A DNA stretch of 57,894 nucleotides, taken from IMG/VR virus record IMGVR_UViG_3300030118_002568, positions 1-57,894 of that record; one strand, written 5' to 3'. Source of the DNA: a virus. The notes under the pieces were generated by a model. That model saw only the letters and a program-made list of their open reading frames with translations, was not told where the DNA came from and made no database searches. Below, one piece after another: positions 20,672-28,996 of this stretch (position 1 is its first letter; every line of letters begins with the position of its first letter). The translations under genes and the position numbers were made by a program.

Positions 20672-21542
20672 TGTAGTAGGACAGTATAACTTCACGATAG
20701 ATGCAGAGAGTTGGGTAGAACAGAATAATATGCCCAATGTTCTATTGTATGGAGTAGCAGGTGTTGGTAAAACGGCTGCGGGAATCGCTCTTGCTAATGA
20801 TATGTTGAAGGAAGACAAGGACAACAACTTCTTTGAAATCAATGCATCAGATGACAGGAGACTAGAGACAGTCAGAAACCAAATCAAGGAGATTGCTTCA
20901 ACGAAGAAGATTGGCAATGTCCCATTCAAGATTATACTTCTTGATGAGATGGATGGTATGACTAAGGATGCTCAGAATGCACTGAAGAGAATCATGGAGC
21001 GATTTGCTGAGAATGTTAGATTTATCATTACCTGCAATGAGCGACATAGAATCATACACCCATTGCAATCAAGGTGTGCAAACTATTCGTTTCATAGATT
21101 GAAGCCTCAGTCTATGCATCTTCTACTGACGAGAGTTTTGGAGAATGAAGAGATTACACATGTAACCAGTGAAGAGTTGGAAACCTTCATAGACTCTTTA
21201 CATGGAGACATGAGAAGAGGGCTTACTGAACTTCAGGCTGCTATCTACGGTAAGTCCTCACTGTTGAATCAGATTGACAAGAATCTTGAACCCTATACTG
21301 AAATATTGCAAATGATTGATGATAATAACTATGAGAATTGTTTAGGAAAGGTGCATGATTTGTTGTATAACTCAGTTGATATGAACACTATTTGTGTTAA
21401 TCTACATGATGTTATCATCAAGACGGATATGCCAGCAGCCAAGAAGTTCAAAATGTTGAGGGTTGTCGGAGAAGCAGAGTGGAGGAGTAGCAATATGACT
21501 CCGAAGTTGCTTGCATCTTGGATGATAGGACAGATGATTTGA
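20631..21542 (+). CDS. rfcS: Replication factor C small subunit (clamp loader ATPase)
   Basis: Opens the PCNA ring and loads it on primed DNA. 303 residues from ATG 20631, placed 9 bases after GGAGAG. Begins WTEKYRPKRIADVVGQ, typical of RfcS. Walker A GVAGVGKTAA (about 42-51), Walker B ILLDEMD, sensor 1 IITCNE, the SRC arginine-finger motif PLQSRCANY, then lid and collar helices. Slightly shorter than the usual 320 residues. A separate large subunit is not obvious; the preceding gene may supply one, or the host's may be used. PCNA is encoded 2.8 kb downstream. Confidence 0.93.
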   Translation: MLWTEKYRPKRIADVVGQYNFTIDAESWVEQNNMPNVLLYGVAGVGKTAAGIALANDMLKEDKDNNFFEINASDDRRLETVRNQIKEIASTKKIGNVPFKIILLDEMDGMTKDAQNALKRIMERFAENVRFIITCNERHRIIHPLQSRCANYSFHRLKPQSMHLLLTRVLENEEITHVTSEELETFIDSLHGDMRRGLTELQAAIYGKSSLLNQIDKNLEPYTEILQMIDDNNYENCLGKVHDLLYNSVDMNTICVNLHDVIIKTDMPAAKKFKMLRVVGEAEWRSSNMTPKLLASWMIGQMI

Positions 21543-21619
21543 TGATTGAGTTCCTGATAGGTATAGTAATATTGAGACAGTTTTTGAGATGGTTAGATTC
21601 ACCTAGAAGGAGATTTTAG
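21542..21619 (+). CDS. Possible hydrophobic micro-protein, 25 aa
   Basis: MIEFLIGIVILRQFLRWLDS plus five basic-rich residues, beginning at an ATG that overlaps the RFC stop codon. A single hydrophobic helix with a basic end. No independent ribosome-binding site. Reported because the same coupled arrangement produces other tiny genes in this window. Confidence 0.35.
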   Translation: MIEFLIGIVILRQFLRWLDSPRRRF

Positions 21620-21627
21620 AATGAGGT

Positions 21628-21888
21628 ATGAATATGAAAATGGATTTGAACAAAGACGGTGTAGTGGATATTGAAGATATCAAACATCTACTACTCCGGT
21701 ATGAGATAATAGCGTTAGGCGGTGCATTGCTGATTGTACTGCCTATACTAAACACGCTAGGTTACATCAGCGTAGATTCCAATTTCTTTTGGATATTGTG
21801 TGGCGTAGTCATGCTGACAGAAGGATTAGTGGAAATAAGACATGAAAGAAAGAGAATGAAAACAAAGGAGGAAAATAAAAATGAATGA
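21628..21888 (+). CDS. Two-helix membrane protein with EF-hand/dockerin-like loop
   Basis: 86 residues. DLNKDGVVDIEDIKHLLLRY (residues 6-25) is a D-x-N-x-D-G-x-x-D calcium loop followed by a helix, as in dockerin or EF-hand repeats. Two hydrophobic segments follow (IIALGGALLIVLPILNTLGY and FFWILCGVVMLTEGLVEI) and a Lys/Glu-rich tail. GAGG stands before the ATG. A membrane protein with a single calcium loop; possibly a lysis, membrane remodelling or anchoring factor. It sits between RFC and SSB genes. Confidence 0.65.
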   Translation: MNMKMDLNKDGVVDIEDIKHLLLRYEIIALGGALLIVLPILNTLGYISVDSNFFWILCGVVMLTEGLVEIRHERKRMKTKEENKNE

Positions 21889-23110
21889 TGAAATAAGAAA
21901 TGAAATTGAAAAAGCAGCAGAACTGCTAGGGATGTCCCTAGACGATGCGTTAGCGAGGTTTGAGGAAATCTGTTCCAAGAACAACGTTGACCCTGAGAAA
22001 GAGCCTTTACTGGCTCGTAGTCTTTGGCGACAGTTCTTTAGTAATTCTCGTAATGTAATGAAGAGACAACAAACGCAACCAAGTGGACAAGACTCTAACA
22101 GTCTATACAGGAAAGCCTTCGGGTTCTTCGTAGCACTGAATGATGCTATCGATATGTCAGCAAGAAGTCGTGAAAGACTAACTAACGAGTATATGCGTGA
22201 CAGCGATATGACTTACTCTCTTGGAAGAGTTGCTATCTTCACTGAAGATGGTGATGGATATGAAGCAAGAATGATGCGAGATGGTGAAGAGATTGTCAAG
22301 CACATGAAGAAGTTGCCTGAGAATAACGTAGAAGTTGACAGTGGTAGATTCATTGTGCCACTTGACACTCGACAGGGTGACTGGAACAAGAACTATGGTA
22401 AGCCACAACCTGCATCTGAGTATCAGAGAAAGGGTGTGTTTGTAGGAGAAGTTGATGGTAAGATGGGTAAGTATTTCTTCTCATACAAGAAAGAACACTG
22501 TGTTAACTTTGAGCCTAAGACCTTTGAGTTTATTCACTTTGATGTGATACCAAACTCAAATAGAGAAGACTTGATTCATGGTGGAGCAAACCAAACTGTC
22601 GAGTCATTGGTCTACAATGTTGACTTAGCAGATGATTCTGAGATGAAGAGGGATGTATCTCAGATAGTAATGTCTGATGCTATGATGGAATACTGTGGTG
22701 GTAATTACAGTCCATTGATTGCGTTGGACAAGTATCATCAAACTGCAAACAACAAAGCCAATTGGGATGACAGGTTTGTGTTTACTGATGGGACTGTCAA
22801 CAGTATCAACGTAACACCAACAGCAAATGGAAACAGGATATTGAATCTTGATGACCTGAACACTGACTTTGACTTTGACAATGACGGTTGGAGTGGTACT
22901 ACCTGTTGGATTCCTGAGAACATACCAATTGACTTCGGTATTGGTTCACAGGTTCTCGTAGTTGGTCGAACATCTCAGGGTGTTGACCAAGAAGGTAACA
23001 TCCGACCTGTTAGCATCAACGTTGCTGGTCTTCATGTGATTAGTAGCAGAGGTGGAAGTGCTGAAGAAGTAGACTTCGTAGATGAGTCAGAAGACTGGTT
23101 CTTTGAGTAA
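21881..23110 (+). CDS. Probable single-stranded-DNA-binding protein (RPA-like)
   Basis: 409 residues. The N-terminal 75 residues are helical (LGMSLDDALARFEEICSKNN), then beta-rich segments that look like OB folds (LGRVAIFTEDGDGYEARMMR; QRKGVFVGEVDGKMGKYFFS; GSQVLVVGRTSQGVDQEGNI). The C-terminus is strongly acidic and ends in aromatic residues (EEVDFVDESEDWFFE), as in phage and bacterial SSBs and T7 gp2.5, where the tail recruits replication partners. Located between the clamp loader and the RecA-like ATPase and clamp genes. The assignment is from composition and context, not from a firm motif. Confidence 0.6.
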   Translation: MNDEIRNEIEKAAELLGMSLDDALARFEEICSKNNVDPEKEPLLARSLWRQFFSNSRNVMKRQQTQPSGQDSNSLYRKAFGFFVALNDAIDMSARSRERLTNEYMRDSDMTYSLGRVAIFTEDGDGYEARMMRDGEEIVKHMKKLPENNVEVDSGRFIVPLDTRQGDWNKNYGKPQPASEYQRKGVFVGEVDGKMGKYFFSYKKEHCVNFEPKTFEFIHFDVIPNSNREDLIHGGANQTVESLVYNVDLADDSEMKRDVSQIVMSDAMMEYCGGNYSPLIALDKYHQTANNKANWDDRFVFTDGTVNSINVTPTANGNRILNLDDLNTDFDFDNDGWSGTTCWIPENIPIDFGIGSQVLVVGRTSQGVDQEGNIRPVSINVAGLHVISSRGGSAEEVDFVDESEDWFFE

Positions 23111-23124
23111 GGTAGGTGACGTAA

Positions 23125-23397
23125 ATGGAATACAGTATGAGTGCTGATTCCAATGGAGGTCTCGTCATTCATGGGAGGAGTTTCGCTTTTCTTATGGATG
23201 ACGTAGACTTCCTAACTTGGAAGTACAATCCCGATACGGGAGACTATTGGACTAAGTTCCATTTCGTTTCAAAGGATGTGAGAGTGAAGTTATCTCTCAC
23301 TGAACTTAACGAACTACTAGAACAATGGAAGGGTATCACATTTAACCCGAATGAATATAAAAATGGTGATAGAAATGAGTTGGACAACAACAGATAA
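23125..23397 (+). CDS. Hypothetical protein, 90 aa
   Basis: MEYSMSADSNGGLVIHGRSF, with beta strands and a C-terminal helix (LSLTELNELLEQWKGITFNP). Its end overlaps the ATPase start by 23 bases and contains that gene's GGTGAT ribosome-binding site. No family is recognised. Confidence 0.6.
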   Translation: MEYSMSADSNGGLVIHGRSFAFLMDDVDFLTWKYNPDTGDYWTKFHFVSKDVRVKLSLTELNELLEQWKGITFNPNEYKNGDRNELDNNR

Positions 23398-24238
23398 AAC
23401 AAAAGCAGTAACAACGAACGAGTCTGCAAAGGGGCAGTATGCTCTCCGAAAGGAGGCAATGCTTCAGCAGATTAAGGAATCACAGGAGAACAACAAGTCG
23501 TTCCTGTGTCTTGGTATATGGGGAGAACCCAAATCCGCTAAGTCAGCAACAGCAATGGACATACTGACTGAAGAAGACATAAAGAATGGACTACATGTTC
23601 TAGTGTTTGATTTCGACAACAGAGCAATAGATGTGAAGCGTAACCACTATGACAACATCGAGAATCTAATTGTCTACAATCCAATCGTCAGAAAGGATGG
23701 TAGTCTAGTAGACTTCGATGAGACAATGAACAACGCTAGAGCATTCTATGAGATGGCAAAAGAGTATCTTGCTGAAGACAAGTTGAAGGCAGTCATCGTA
23801 GATGGAGCAGATAAACTCCTGACAGATGTATGTGAGACTAAGATGCGTGAGAAGCATGGTATGGATGCTGATACAGTTATCAAGCAACCACCTTATGTTT
23901 GGGGAGATAGAAACACTCCTTACAAGAACTTCTTGCATAAGCAGATACTAGAGATGCCTTGTCATCGAATAGTGATTGCTCACTCTAAGGACAAGTATGC
24001 GGGTAATCCAAACCCCGTTGGTGTAGAGGCTAACTGGCATTCTACAACAGAAGATATCTTCACTGCAACAGTGAGAATGTCGAGAGACATCAGGAAGAAT
24101 GGTGCTACCTTTACCGCTATGGTTGAGGCAAGTGCTAGGAAGCCTGAGATGATTGGAAAGAGATTGAAGGTCTTAACCATTGAAGATGGTAAGGTGGACT
24201 GGACAGGCTTCCCTGAAATCAAAGCAGGAGAACTTTGA
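23375..24238 (+). CDS. RecA/Sak4-like P-loop ATPase
   Basis: 287 residues from ATG 23375, four bases after GGTGAT. Walker A-like GEPKSAKSAT (the usual Gly before Lys is Ala), Walker B KAVIVDGADKL, and a QPPYVWGDRNTPY segment followed by CHRIVIAHSKDKY, as in small RecA-fold ATPases of phages (Sak4, annealing and recombination helpers). The Gly-to-Ala change in the P-loop may be tolerated or may lower activity. Located between SSB and PCNA genes, so it probably helps recombination or strand annealing. Confidence 0.7.
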   Translation: MSWTTTDKTKAVTTNESAKGQYALRKEAMLQQIKESQENNKSFLCLGIWGEPKSAKSATAMDILTEEDIKNGLHVLVFDFDNRAIDVKRNHYDNIENLIVYNPIVRKDGSLVDFDETMNNARAFYEMAKEYLAEDKLKAVIVDGADKLLTDVCETKMREKHGMDADTVIKQPPYVWGDRNTPYKNFLHKQILEMPCHRIVIAHSKDKYAGNPNPVGVEANWHSTTEDIFTATVRMSRDIRKNGATFTAMVEASARKPEMIGKRLKVLTIEDGKVDWTGFPEIKAGEL

Positions 24239-24250
24239 TACAACGTAAAA

Positions 24251-24284
24251 GTAGGTGGGGTGGGTTAACGCCCATCCCATCTAC
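24251..24284 (+). promoter_or_regulatory. Strong RNA hairpin ahead of PCNA
   Basis: GTAGGTGGGGTGGG pairs with CCCATCCCATCTAC around a TTAACG loop, giving a 14-pair stem with two G-U pairs. The G-U pairs form only in plus-strand RNA, which argues for a transcript structure. It lies in a 66-base gap between the ATPase stop and the AAGGAGG ribosome-binding site of the PCNA gene. It could be a processing site, an attenuator or a stabiliser giving high PCNA expression. Confidence 0.6.
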
Positions 24285-24304
24285 CCAACGAAGGAGGAAT
24301 AGAA

Positions 24305-25072
24305 ATGAAAATAGAAATAGCAAATAGAGTATTAACAAACGCAATAGAAGATGTATGGATGAAGGGAAAGTATCACAACGGAGATTCAGCAAAGAATAGT
24401 CAACTAACAGATTATGCAATGCTTGAACTCGTAGAGGATAACTTACTGAATATATACAATGCAGACAATCAAACTATCTGTCGTGTCACTGTTCCTATCT
24501 TGAGAGATAGAGGAGAAGATGCAAGCAACATGGTTGTCGTAGAGATAGATAAGATGCTGAAGTATCTTAAGACATTTACAGGAGACAGTGTTCTGCTAGA
24601 TGCAGATGACTTTATCCTATTACAAGATGAGGGTGGAGGAAAGAGAGCAAGTCTTCCTTTAGTCGTTAACCATCCAAATGCAACCATGATTGCTAGGATT
24701 CAAGGATATAGTATATCTCCTGAGAATCCAGTATTCAGTAGTGTGACATTTGAATCAATCATAACAACAGGTTCTACCCTGCTTACTGATGCAATTAAGA
24801 CCTGTGATGTCATCAACAATGCAAAGTATCTATTGGATACTAACGAGGAAGCCTTCACTATCTCAAGCAGAAGGTCTGACATTGACAAGGTGGATGTGGT
24901 GGTAGAAACCGTATCTTCCAATGGTGAATCAGCAACAGTAGAGATTACTGGACAGTTCCACAAGTTCTTTCGTGGTTCTGTTGCAGTCACTATCTATCTC
25001 AAAGACGAGTCTCCTGTGATTTGGTCTAGTGGAGATAGGATACTAATCAAAGCCCCATACATTACACGGTGA
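24305..25072 (+). CDS. pcn: PCNA sliding clamp
   Basis: 255 residues, the size of archaeal PCNA, with a strong AAGGAGG site. Two-domain clamp: the first domain has LTDYAMLELVEDNLLNIY and the second LLTDAIKTCDVINNAKYLLD, FTISSRRSDIDKVDVVVE, VAVTIYLKDESPVIWSSG and the end LIKAPYITR, in the positions of the conserved C-terminal sheet of PCNA. The interdomain connector includes NPVFSSVTFES. It holds the polymerase and other PIP-carrying proteins on DNA. A viral clamp would free the virus from host PCNA control. Confidence 0.85.
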   Translation: MKIEIANRVLTNAIEDVWMKGKYHNGDSAKNSQLTDYAMLELVEDNLLNIYNADNQTICRVTVPILRDRGEDASNMVVVEIDKMLKYLKTFTGDSVLLDADDFILLQDEGGGKRASLPLVVNHPNATMIARIQGYSISPENPVFSSVTFESIITTGSTLLTDAIKTCDVINNAKYLLDTNEEAFTISSRRSDIDKVDVVVETVSSNGESATVEITGQFHKFFRGSVAVTIYLKDESPVIWSSGDRILIKAPYITR

Positions 25073-25076
25073 TTAT

Positions 25077-26756
25077 ATGATAATAGCAAATACAAAAGAT
25101 GGCATCTTTCTAAGATGGAGAGATGAGGAGAAGAAGGTCGTAGAGGAGGAGATTCCCTACGCCGACTTCTCTCCATACTTCTTTGTAGAGGCTTCCAATG
25201 TCGTAGATGCTGATACTGAAAGCAAGGTCTTCTTGAAGGAAGGTTATCAACAGAAGGAGAAGTTTCCCGCTACCATTCGTTATGAAAGAGGTGATTGGGT
25301 TAACCTTCAGGGAGATGCACTGCTGAAAGTAACTTGGACACCATACAAAACAATGAAGTCCGATGCTAGAAATGTTACTAGTAAGGTTAGAGCCTACTAC
25401 CATGATAGAGATATTCCAACCTATGAAGCAGATGTTCAGCATCACTATCGTTATGCTGTTGATAGATTGGACAAACTGCAAGAGTACAATCTAAGAAAAT
25501 GGTATTGGGATATGGAATGGATGCAAGGTGGTGAGCATGATGGTGCTATAACTGCCATTGTTGTGTACGATAACTATGATGATGAGTATTACACACTGAC
25601 TTGGCTTCCCGGTACAGATGAAACTGAAAGAACAGTTCTTGAGAGATTCATGTTGATGTTAGTTGAGAAAGACCCTGACATGCTTATCTCTTGGTTCGGT
25701 TGGAAGTTCGACTTACCTAAGTTGATTGAGAGGCTAGATGCAAATCGTATAGACCCAAGATTACTCTCTCCTGTTCACGAAGTAACAGGAGTTGAATGGA
25801 ACATCAAGGAGAGAAAGAGAGTTCTAAAGACAAAGCAGATAGAGAACTACTCTCCGATAGCACAACCAATCAAAGGCAGGATATGCGTACCACTAGACTT
25901 GGCCTTTGAGAGACAATGGAATGATGCACAGAGAGGCACTCTACCATCTCTGTCACTAGACTATGTTTCAGAGTATGTCTTAGGAGAAAAGAAACTAGTT
26001 AGTGAGAAGTTTCCCGACAAGAATGAGTTCTTCAGGAGAGGCTGGCAAGAAGACAATGAGACATATCTAGAGTATGCCTTGAAAGACGTTGAGTTAATCA
26101 AGAGGATAGACGATGAGAACTTCACTACCGAAGCCATACTGTCGTTACAACGTTTACTGATTGCACCATTCGATGCTTGCTTCTACGCTAGTAACATGGG
26201 TGGAATATACTTCATGAGAAATGCCTCATGGAAAGCACCTACGGGCAGGAAAGGAGACAGGGTAGAGTATGATGGGGCGATGGTCTATGACCCGCTCAGT
26301 GAAGGCACAAATGGTCTTCATTTGGGTGTTGCAGCATTTGACTTCGCAGGTCTGTATCCTAGCATGATGATTGCTAGGAATATCTCTTGGGAAACCAAGT
26401 CAGAGACACCAACTGAGTTTGGTGTAAATCTAAGAACACCAAAGGACTTCTCTAGAGTTGAAGACTATGACATGAGATATTACAATACAAGTGAGTTAGG
26501 ACTACTACCTAAAGCAGTTCTAGAGTTGAAAGAACTGAGAAACGAATACAAAATGAAAATGAAAGAAAGTGAAAGTAAAAGTGAATATGTGAAATGGAAC
26601 AACAACCAACTTGCAGTCAAGAGATTGATGGCATCCTTCTATGGTATCATTGCGTATCAGGGGTTCGGTTGGGCTGATGTTGATTTAGCGGCAAGCATCA
26701 CTGCTAGTGCTAGAGAAGCCATTCGTATTGCAGCATTCAAAGTGAGGGAGTTATGA
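25077..26756 (+). CDS. polB: DNA polymerase B, large N-terminal chain (split gene)
   Basis: 559 residues carrying the N-terminal domain, the 3'-5' exonuclease (Exo I WDMEW, Exo II WFGWKFD, Exo III YALKD) and the first half of the polymerase: motif A AAFDFAGLYPSMMIA with its catalytic Asp, and motif B KRLMASFYG (the usual NS is AS). It stops right after the fingers-to-palm helix AREAIRIAAFKVREL. Motif C and the thumb are in a second gene starting at 27164. Joining the two sequences gives a normal uninterrupted polymerase, so the split is exact. A split archaeal PolB is known from Methanothermobacter. The two chains probably assemble. Confidence 0.93.
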   Translation: MIIANTKDGIFLRWRDEEKKVVEEEIPYADFSPYFFVEASNVVDADTESKVFLKEGYQQKEKFPATIRYERGDWVNLQGDALLKVTWTPYKTMKSDARNVTSKVRAYYHDRDIPTYEADVQHHYRYAVDRLDKLQEYNLRKWYWDMEWMQGGEHDGAITAIVVYDNYDDEYYTLTWLPGTDETERTVLERFMLMLVEKDPDMLISWFGWKFDLPKLIERLDANRIDPRLLSPVHEVTGVEWNIKERKRVLKTKQIENYSPIAQPIKGRICVPLDLAFERQWNDAQRGTLPSLSLDYVSEYVLGEKKLVSEKFPDKNEFFRRGWQEDNETYLEYALKDVELIKRIDDENFTTEAILSLQRLLIAPFDACFYASNMGGIYFMRNASWKAPTGRKGDRVEYDGAMVYDPLSEGTNGLHLGVAAFDFAGLYPSMMIARNISWETKSETPTEFGVNLRTPKDFSRVEDYDMRYYNTSELGLLPKAVLELKELRNEYKMKMKESESKSEYVKWNNNQLAVKRLMASFYGIIAYQGFGWADVDLAASITASAREAIRIAAFKVREL

Positions 26757-26959
26757 TGCCAATCAAGGGTACAGATGTAGATTTTACGAAGGTAAAGATA
26801 AAGGAAGAGCCTAAGTCAGAGACTGAACTGAGAAAACAGGCGTTGAGTCAGATTCTCAAGGACAGTAGGCTTGCTATTAGAGTAACAGGTCGAGTTTTAT
26901 TCGGTATTGTGTTTGTTTATGGTATTGTATCAATATTACAGGATGTGAACCTAATATGA
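26753..26959 (+). CDS. Small membrane protein inserted in polB, 68 aa
   Basis: MMPIKGTDVDFTKVKIKEEP, then a charged helix and one hydrophobic segment (GRVLFGIVFVYGIVSILQDV). ATGA overlap with the polB large chain and with the next micro-gene. First of three tiny genes lying between the two polymerase chains. No family is recognised. Confidence 0.65.
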   Translation: MMPIKGTDVDFTKVKIKEEPKSETELRKQALSQILKDSRLAIRVTGRVLFGIVFVYGIVSILQDVNLI

Positions 26960-27072
26960 GTATAGAAGAATGGTCACAAGATAGATTTGCAACACTTGCA
27001 CTACTCAGAACAGTGTTTGGGTTAGTAAAAGTCATTATTGCGACTGTTATAGCAGTGGAGTTGTTAACATGA
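26956..27072 (+). CDS. Small membrane protein inserted in polB, 38 aa
   Basis: MSIEEWSQDRFATLALLRTV, followed by a hydrophobic helix (FGLVKVIIATVIAVELL). Coupled by ATGA on both ends. A single-pass membrane micro-protein. Confidence 0.6.
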   Translation: MSIEEWSQDRFATLALLRTVFGLVKVIIATVIAVELLT

Positions 27073-27173
27073 AGAGAGAAGACAAGATATTCTACTCTAG
27101 AGTGTCATTTTACATCACAGGAACGGTTGCTTTCATAAATAACACGTTTAGTTTAGTCGGGGGATGCGTATGA
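27069..27173 (+). CDS. Micro-protein inserted in polB, 34 aa
   Basis: MKREDKIFYSRVSFYITGTV, then AFINNTFSLVGGCV. Coupled by ATGA to the gene before. Its end overlaps the start of the second polymerase chain, and its last codons (GGGGGA) supply that gene's ribosome-binding site. Mildly hydrophobic. No family is recognised. Confidence 0.55.
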   Translation: MKREDKIFYSRVSFYITGTVAFINNTFSLVGGCV

Positions 27174-28108
27174 AGGTAGTTTACGGTCATACAGACTCAA
27201 TTTATGTTGATATTGAAGACAATGACATTGAAACTGCTGAGAAAACGCTGAAAATACTAAATGAGCATGTTAGAGAAGCGTTTCCTAACGTTATGGGACT
27301 GAAAGAACACCCCGTAACACTAGAGTTTGAGAAATACTTCCGAACTTTAGGTGTTGGAGCAACAAAGAATAGAAATGCAGGTCTAATTACTTGGAAAGAC
27401 GGTGAATTTCTCGATGAAGAGGAGTTTGTCATGACAGGATTCACTGCAAAGAGAGTTTCTTTGACACAATTAGCCAAAGATGTCCAACTTTCTGTCCTAA
27501 ACATGTGGGTAGAAGGTAAAACAGAGCAAGAAATTGTTTCTTATCTGAATGAAAAGTATAATTCTGTCATGAAAGGTGAGATTTCACTATCAGATGTTCT
27601 ACAAAGGAGTAGATATCGTGAAGAGAGATTCAGATTGGTCTGTAAAGACTGTAATCCAAAGGCTAGGTTCGATAAGGGATGGAGTAACAAGTCAGTAAGT
27701 GTCTTTGACTTGATGGATAGCGGTGGTAAATGCCTTGATGACTTAGGTAGAGAAATGGAACATACTAACTTCGTAACTGTTGGTGGCAAGAGACCTACCT
27801 TTGGAGCAGGAGTCGAAGGGGTCTTGTTTAGTCATTCACAAGGCTATGAGAAGATAGAGGATACCTATCTCTATCTTAGAGTTAAGAATTGTAGAGAACA
27901 TTACCTGCATCCTATAACTAAGGAGTTTACTACTCCTAACTATGTATCTAGATTAACTGCTGATGAGTTTGGTGACTTTGACCCTGATTGGTCTCACTAC
28001 GCAGAATCAGTGGTGAAGAAGGCAGAGCCTATCTTCAGAGCAATGGGGTGGGATATAATGCAGATAAAGAAAGACACACAACAATCATCCTTGGAGGAAT
28101 GGTTTTGA
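27164..28108 (+). CDS. polB: DNA polymerase B, C-terminal chain (palm motif C and thumb)
   Basis: 314 residues (start at 27164 or 27170). Begins directly with motif C, VVYGHTDSIYV: the second Asp, the metal ligand, is kept, but the first Asp of DTD is His. LEFEKYFRTLGVGATKNRNAG and the AKRVSLTQLAKDVQLSVL segment belong to the palm and thumb. Four Cys (KDCNPK and others) may hold zinc. The last residues QQSSLEEWF are a textbook PCNA-interacting peptide, tying the split enzyme to the viral PCNA. Without the 559-residue chain it lacks motifs A and B, so it should act only as part of a heterodimer. Confidence 0.92.
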   Translation: MRMKVVYGHTDSIYVDIEDNDIETAEKTLKILNEHVREAFPNVMGLKEHPVTLEFEKYFRTLGVGATKNRNAGLITWKDGEFLDEEEFVMTGFTAKRVSLTQLAKDVQLSVLNMWVEGKTEQEIVSYLNEKYNSVMKGEISLSDVLQRSRYREERFRLVCKDCNPKARFDKGWSNKSVSVFDLMDSGGKCLDDLGREMEHTNFVTVGGKRPTFGAGVEGVLFSHSQGYEKIEDTYLYLRVKNCREHYLHPITKEFTTPNYVSRLTADEFGDFDPDWSHYAESVVKKAEPIFRAMGWDIMQIKKDTQQSSLEEWF

Positions 28109-28129
28109 TAATAATGGAAGTGAAAATAA

Positions 28130-28996
28130 ATGAGTGAATATACATACCAATGGCAACCCGAAAACTACGGACAAGAAGGAGAACCAATATTGAAGATATC
28201 AAAGTCTTCTCTCGGTTCTTATCAATGGTGTCCAAAGAGATATGAGTTTCAATATGTCGAGAAGAGGCCAATAGAAACAACAGAAGTGATGATTAAAGGA
28301 AGCATCATACACAATGCTAGAGAGGCGTTCTTCAATGCCTTTGATGTGAAGAAGGCAGAGAACCTATCACATGAGGAACTAGTCAACTATTGTATGAGCC
28401 TTCATCCAATTGATGACTACACCGAGATGTATGAGGCAATGTCCATCTTTGAAGCGAATAGATTCTTAGAATCAAAAGATGAGGGAACTACTGATGACTT
28501 CGTTCCTGTTGTTAATGAAATAATGCTAGATGCTAGGATTGAGATTGATAGGAATGAGAACCCTAAATACGAACTATCTCAGAACTACACCGTTCACTTA
28601 CAGGGAATCATTGATAGGATGTTCAAGGAAGGAGATAGATACATTCCTATGGAGTTGAAGACTGGTGGATGGAAAGAATGGAAGAAGACTATGATGCGTA
28701 AGGAGATGGCCTTCTACAAGATTCTCTTTGAGAATACACCGAATGCAGAGTTAGAGGAGATGGGTATTGACCCTAATTTACCAATCTCTCATTGGGGTTG
28801 GTACTATCCTGCTGCTAATTACATCTATGTCGAAGATGCTAAGAAGAGTAGTATAACTGCTGTTAAGAAAGGAATAGCAGAGATGATTCATTCCTATGAG
28901 ACTGGTATCTTCCCAACGAAGTATTTTGCAAAGACATGTTCTAATTGTAGTTTCTTTGGCATATGTGATGCGGCTAATACTGAGAGTTGGTTTTGA
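28130..28996 (+). CDS. RecB/Cas4-like PD-(D/E)XK nuclease with Fe-S cluster
   Basis: 288 residues. N-terminal KSSLGSYQWCPKRYEFQYVE gives the first Cys. IKGSIIHNARE contains the His of motif 1, IIDRMFKEGDRYIPMELKTG carries the D and E-x-K of the nuclease site, and the QxxxY-like KEMAFYKILFE follows. The last three Cys are in KTCSNCSFFGICD, completing a four-Cys iron-sulphur site as in Cas4 and AddB. Ends TESWF, which resembles a clamp-binding tail. A 5'-3' or single-strand exonuclease in replication or recombination is likely. Confidence 0.85.
   Translation: MSEYTYQWQPENYGQEGEPILKISKSSLGSYQWCPKRYEFQYVEKRPIETTEVMIKGSIIHNAREAFFNAFDVKKAENLSHEELVNYCMSLHPIDDYTEMYEAMSIFEANRFLESKDEGTTDDFVPVVNEIMLDARIEIDRNENPKYELSQNYTVHLQGIIDRMFKEGDRYIPMELKTGGWKEWKKTMMRKEMAFYKILFENTPNAELEEMGIDPNLPISHWGWYYPAANYIYVEDAKKSSITAVKKGIAEMIHSYETGIFPTKYFAKTCSNCSFFGICDAANTESWF

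Noticed and set aside
26757-27163. Intein or group I intron splitting the polymerase
   Set aside because: The first chain ends in a stop and the insert holds three coupled ORFs. There is no N-terminal Cys/Ser with a C-terminal His-Asn, no homing-nuclease motif and no intron core visible.
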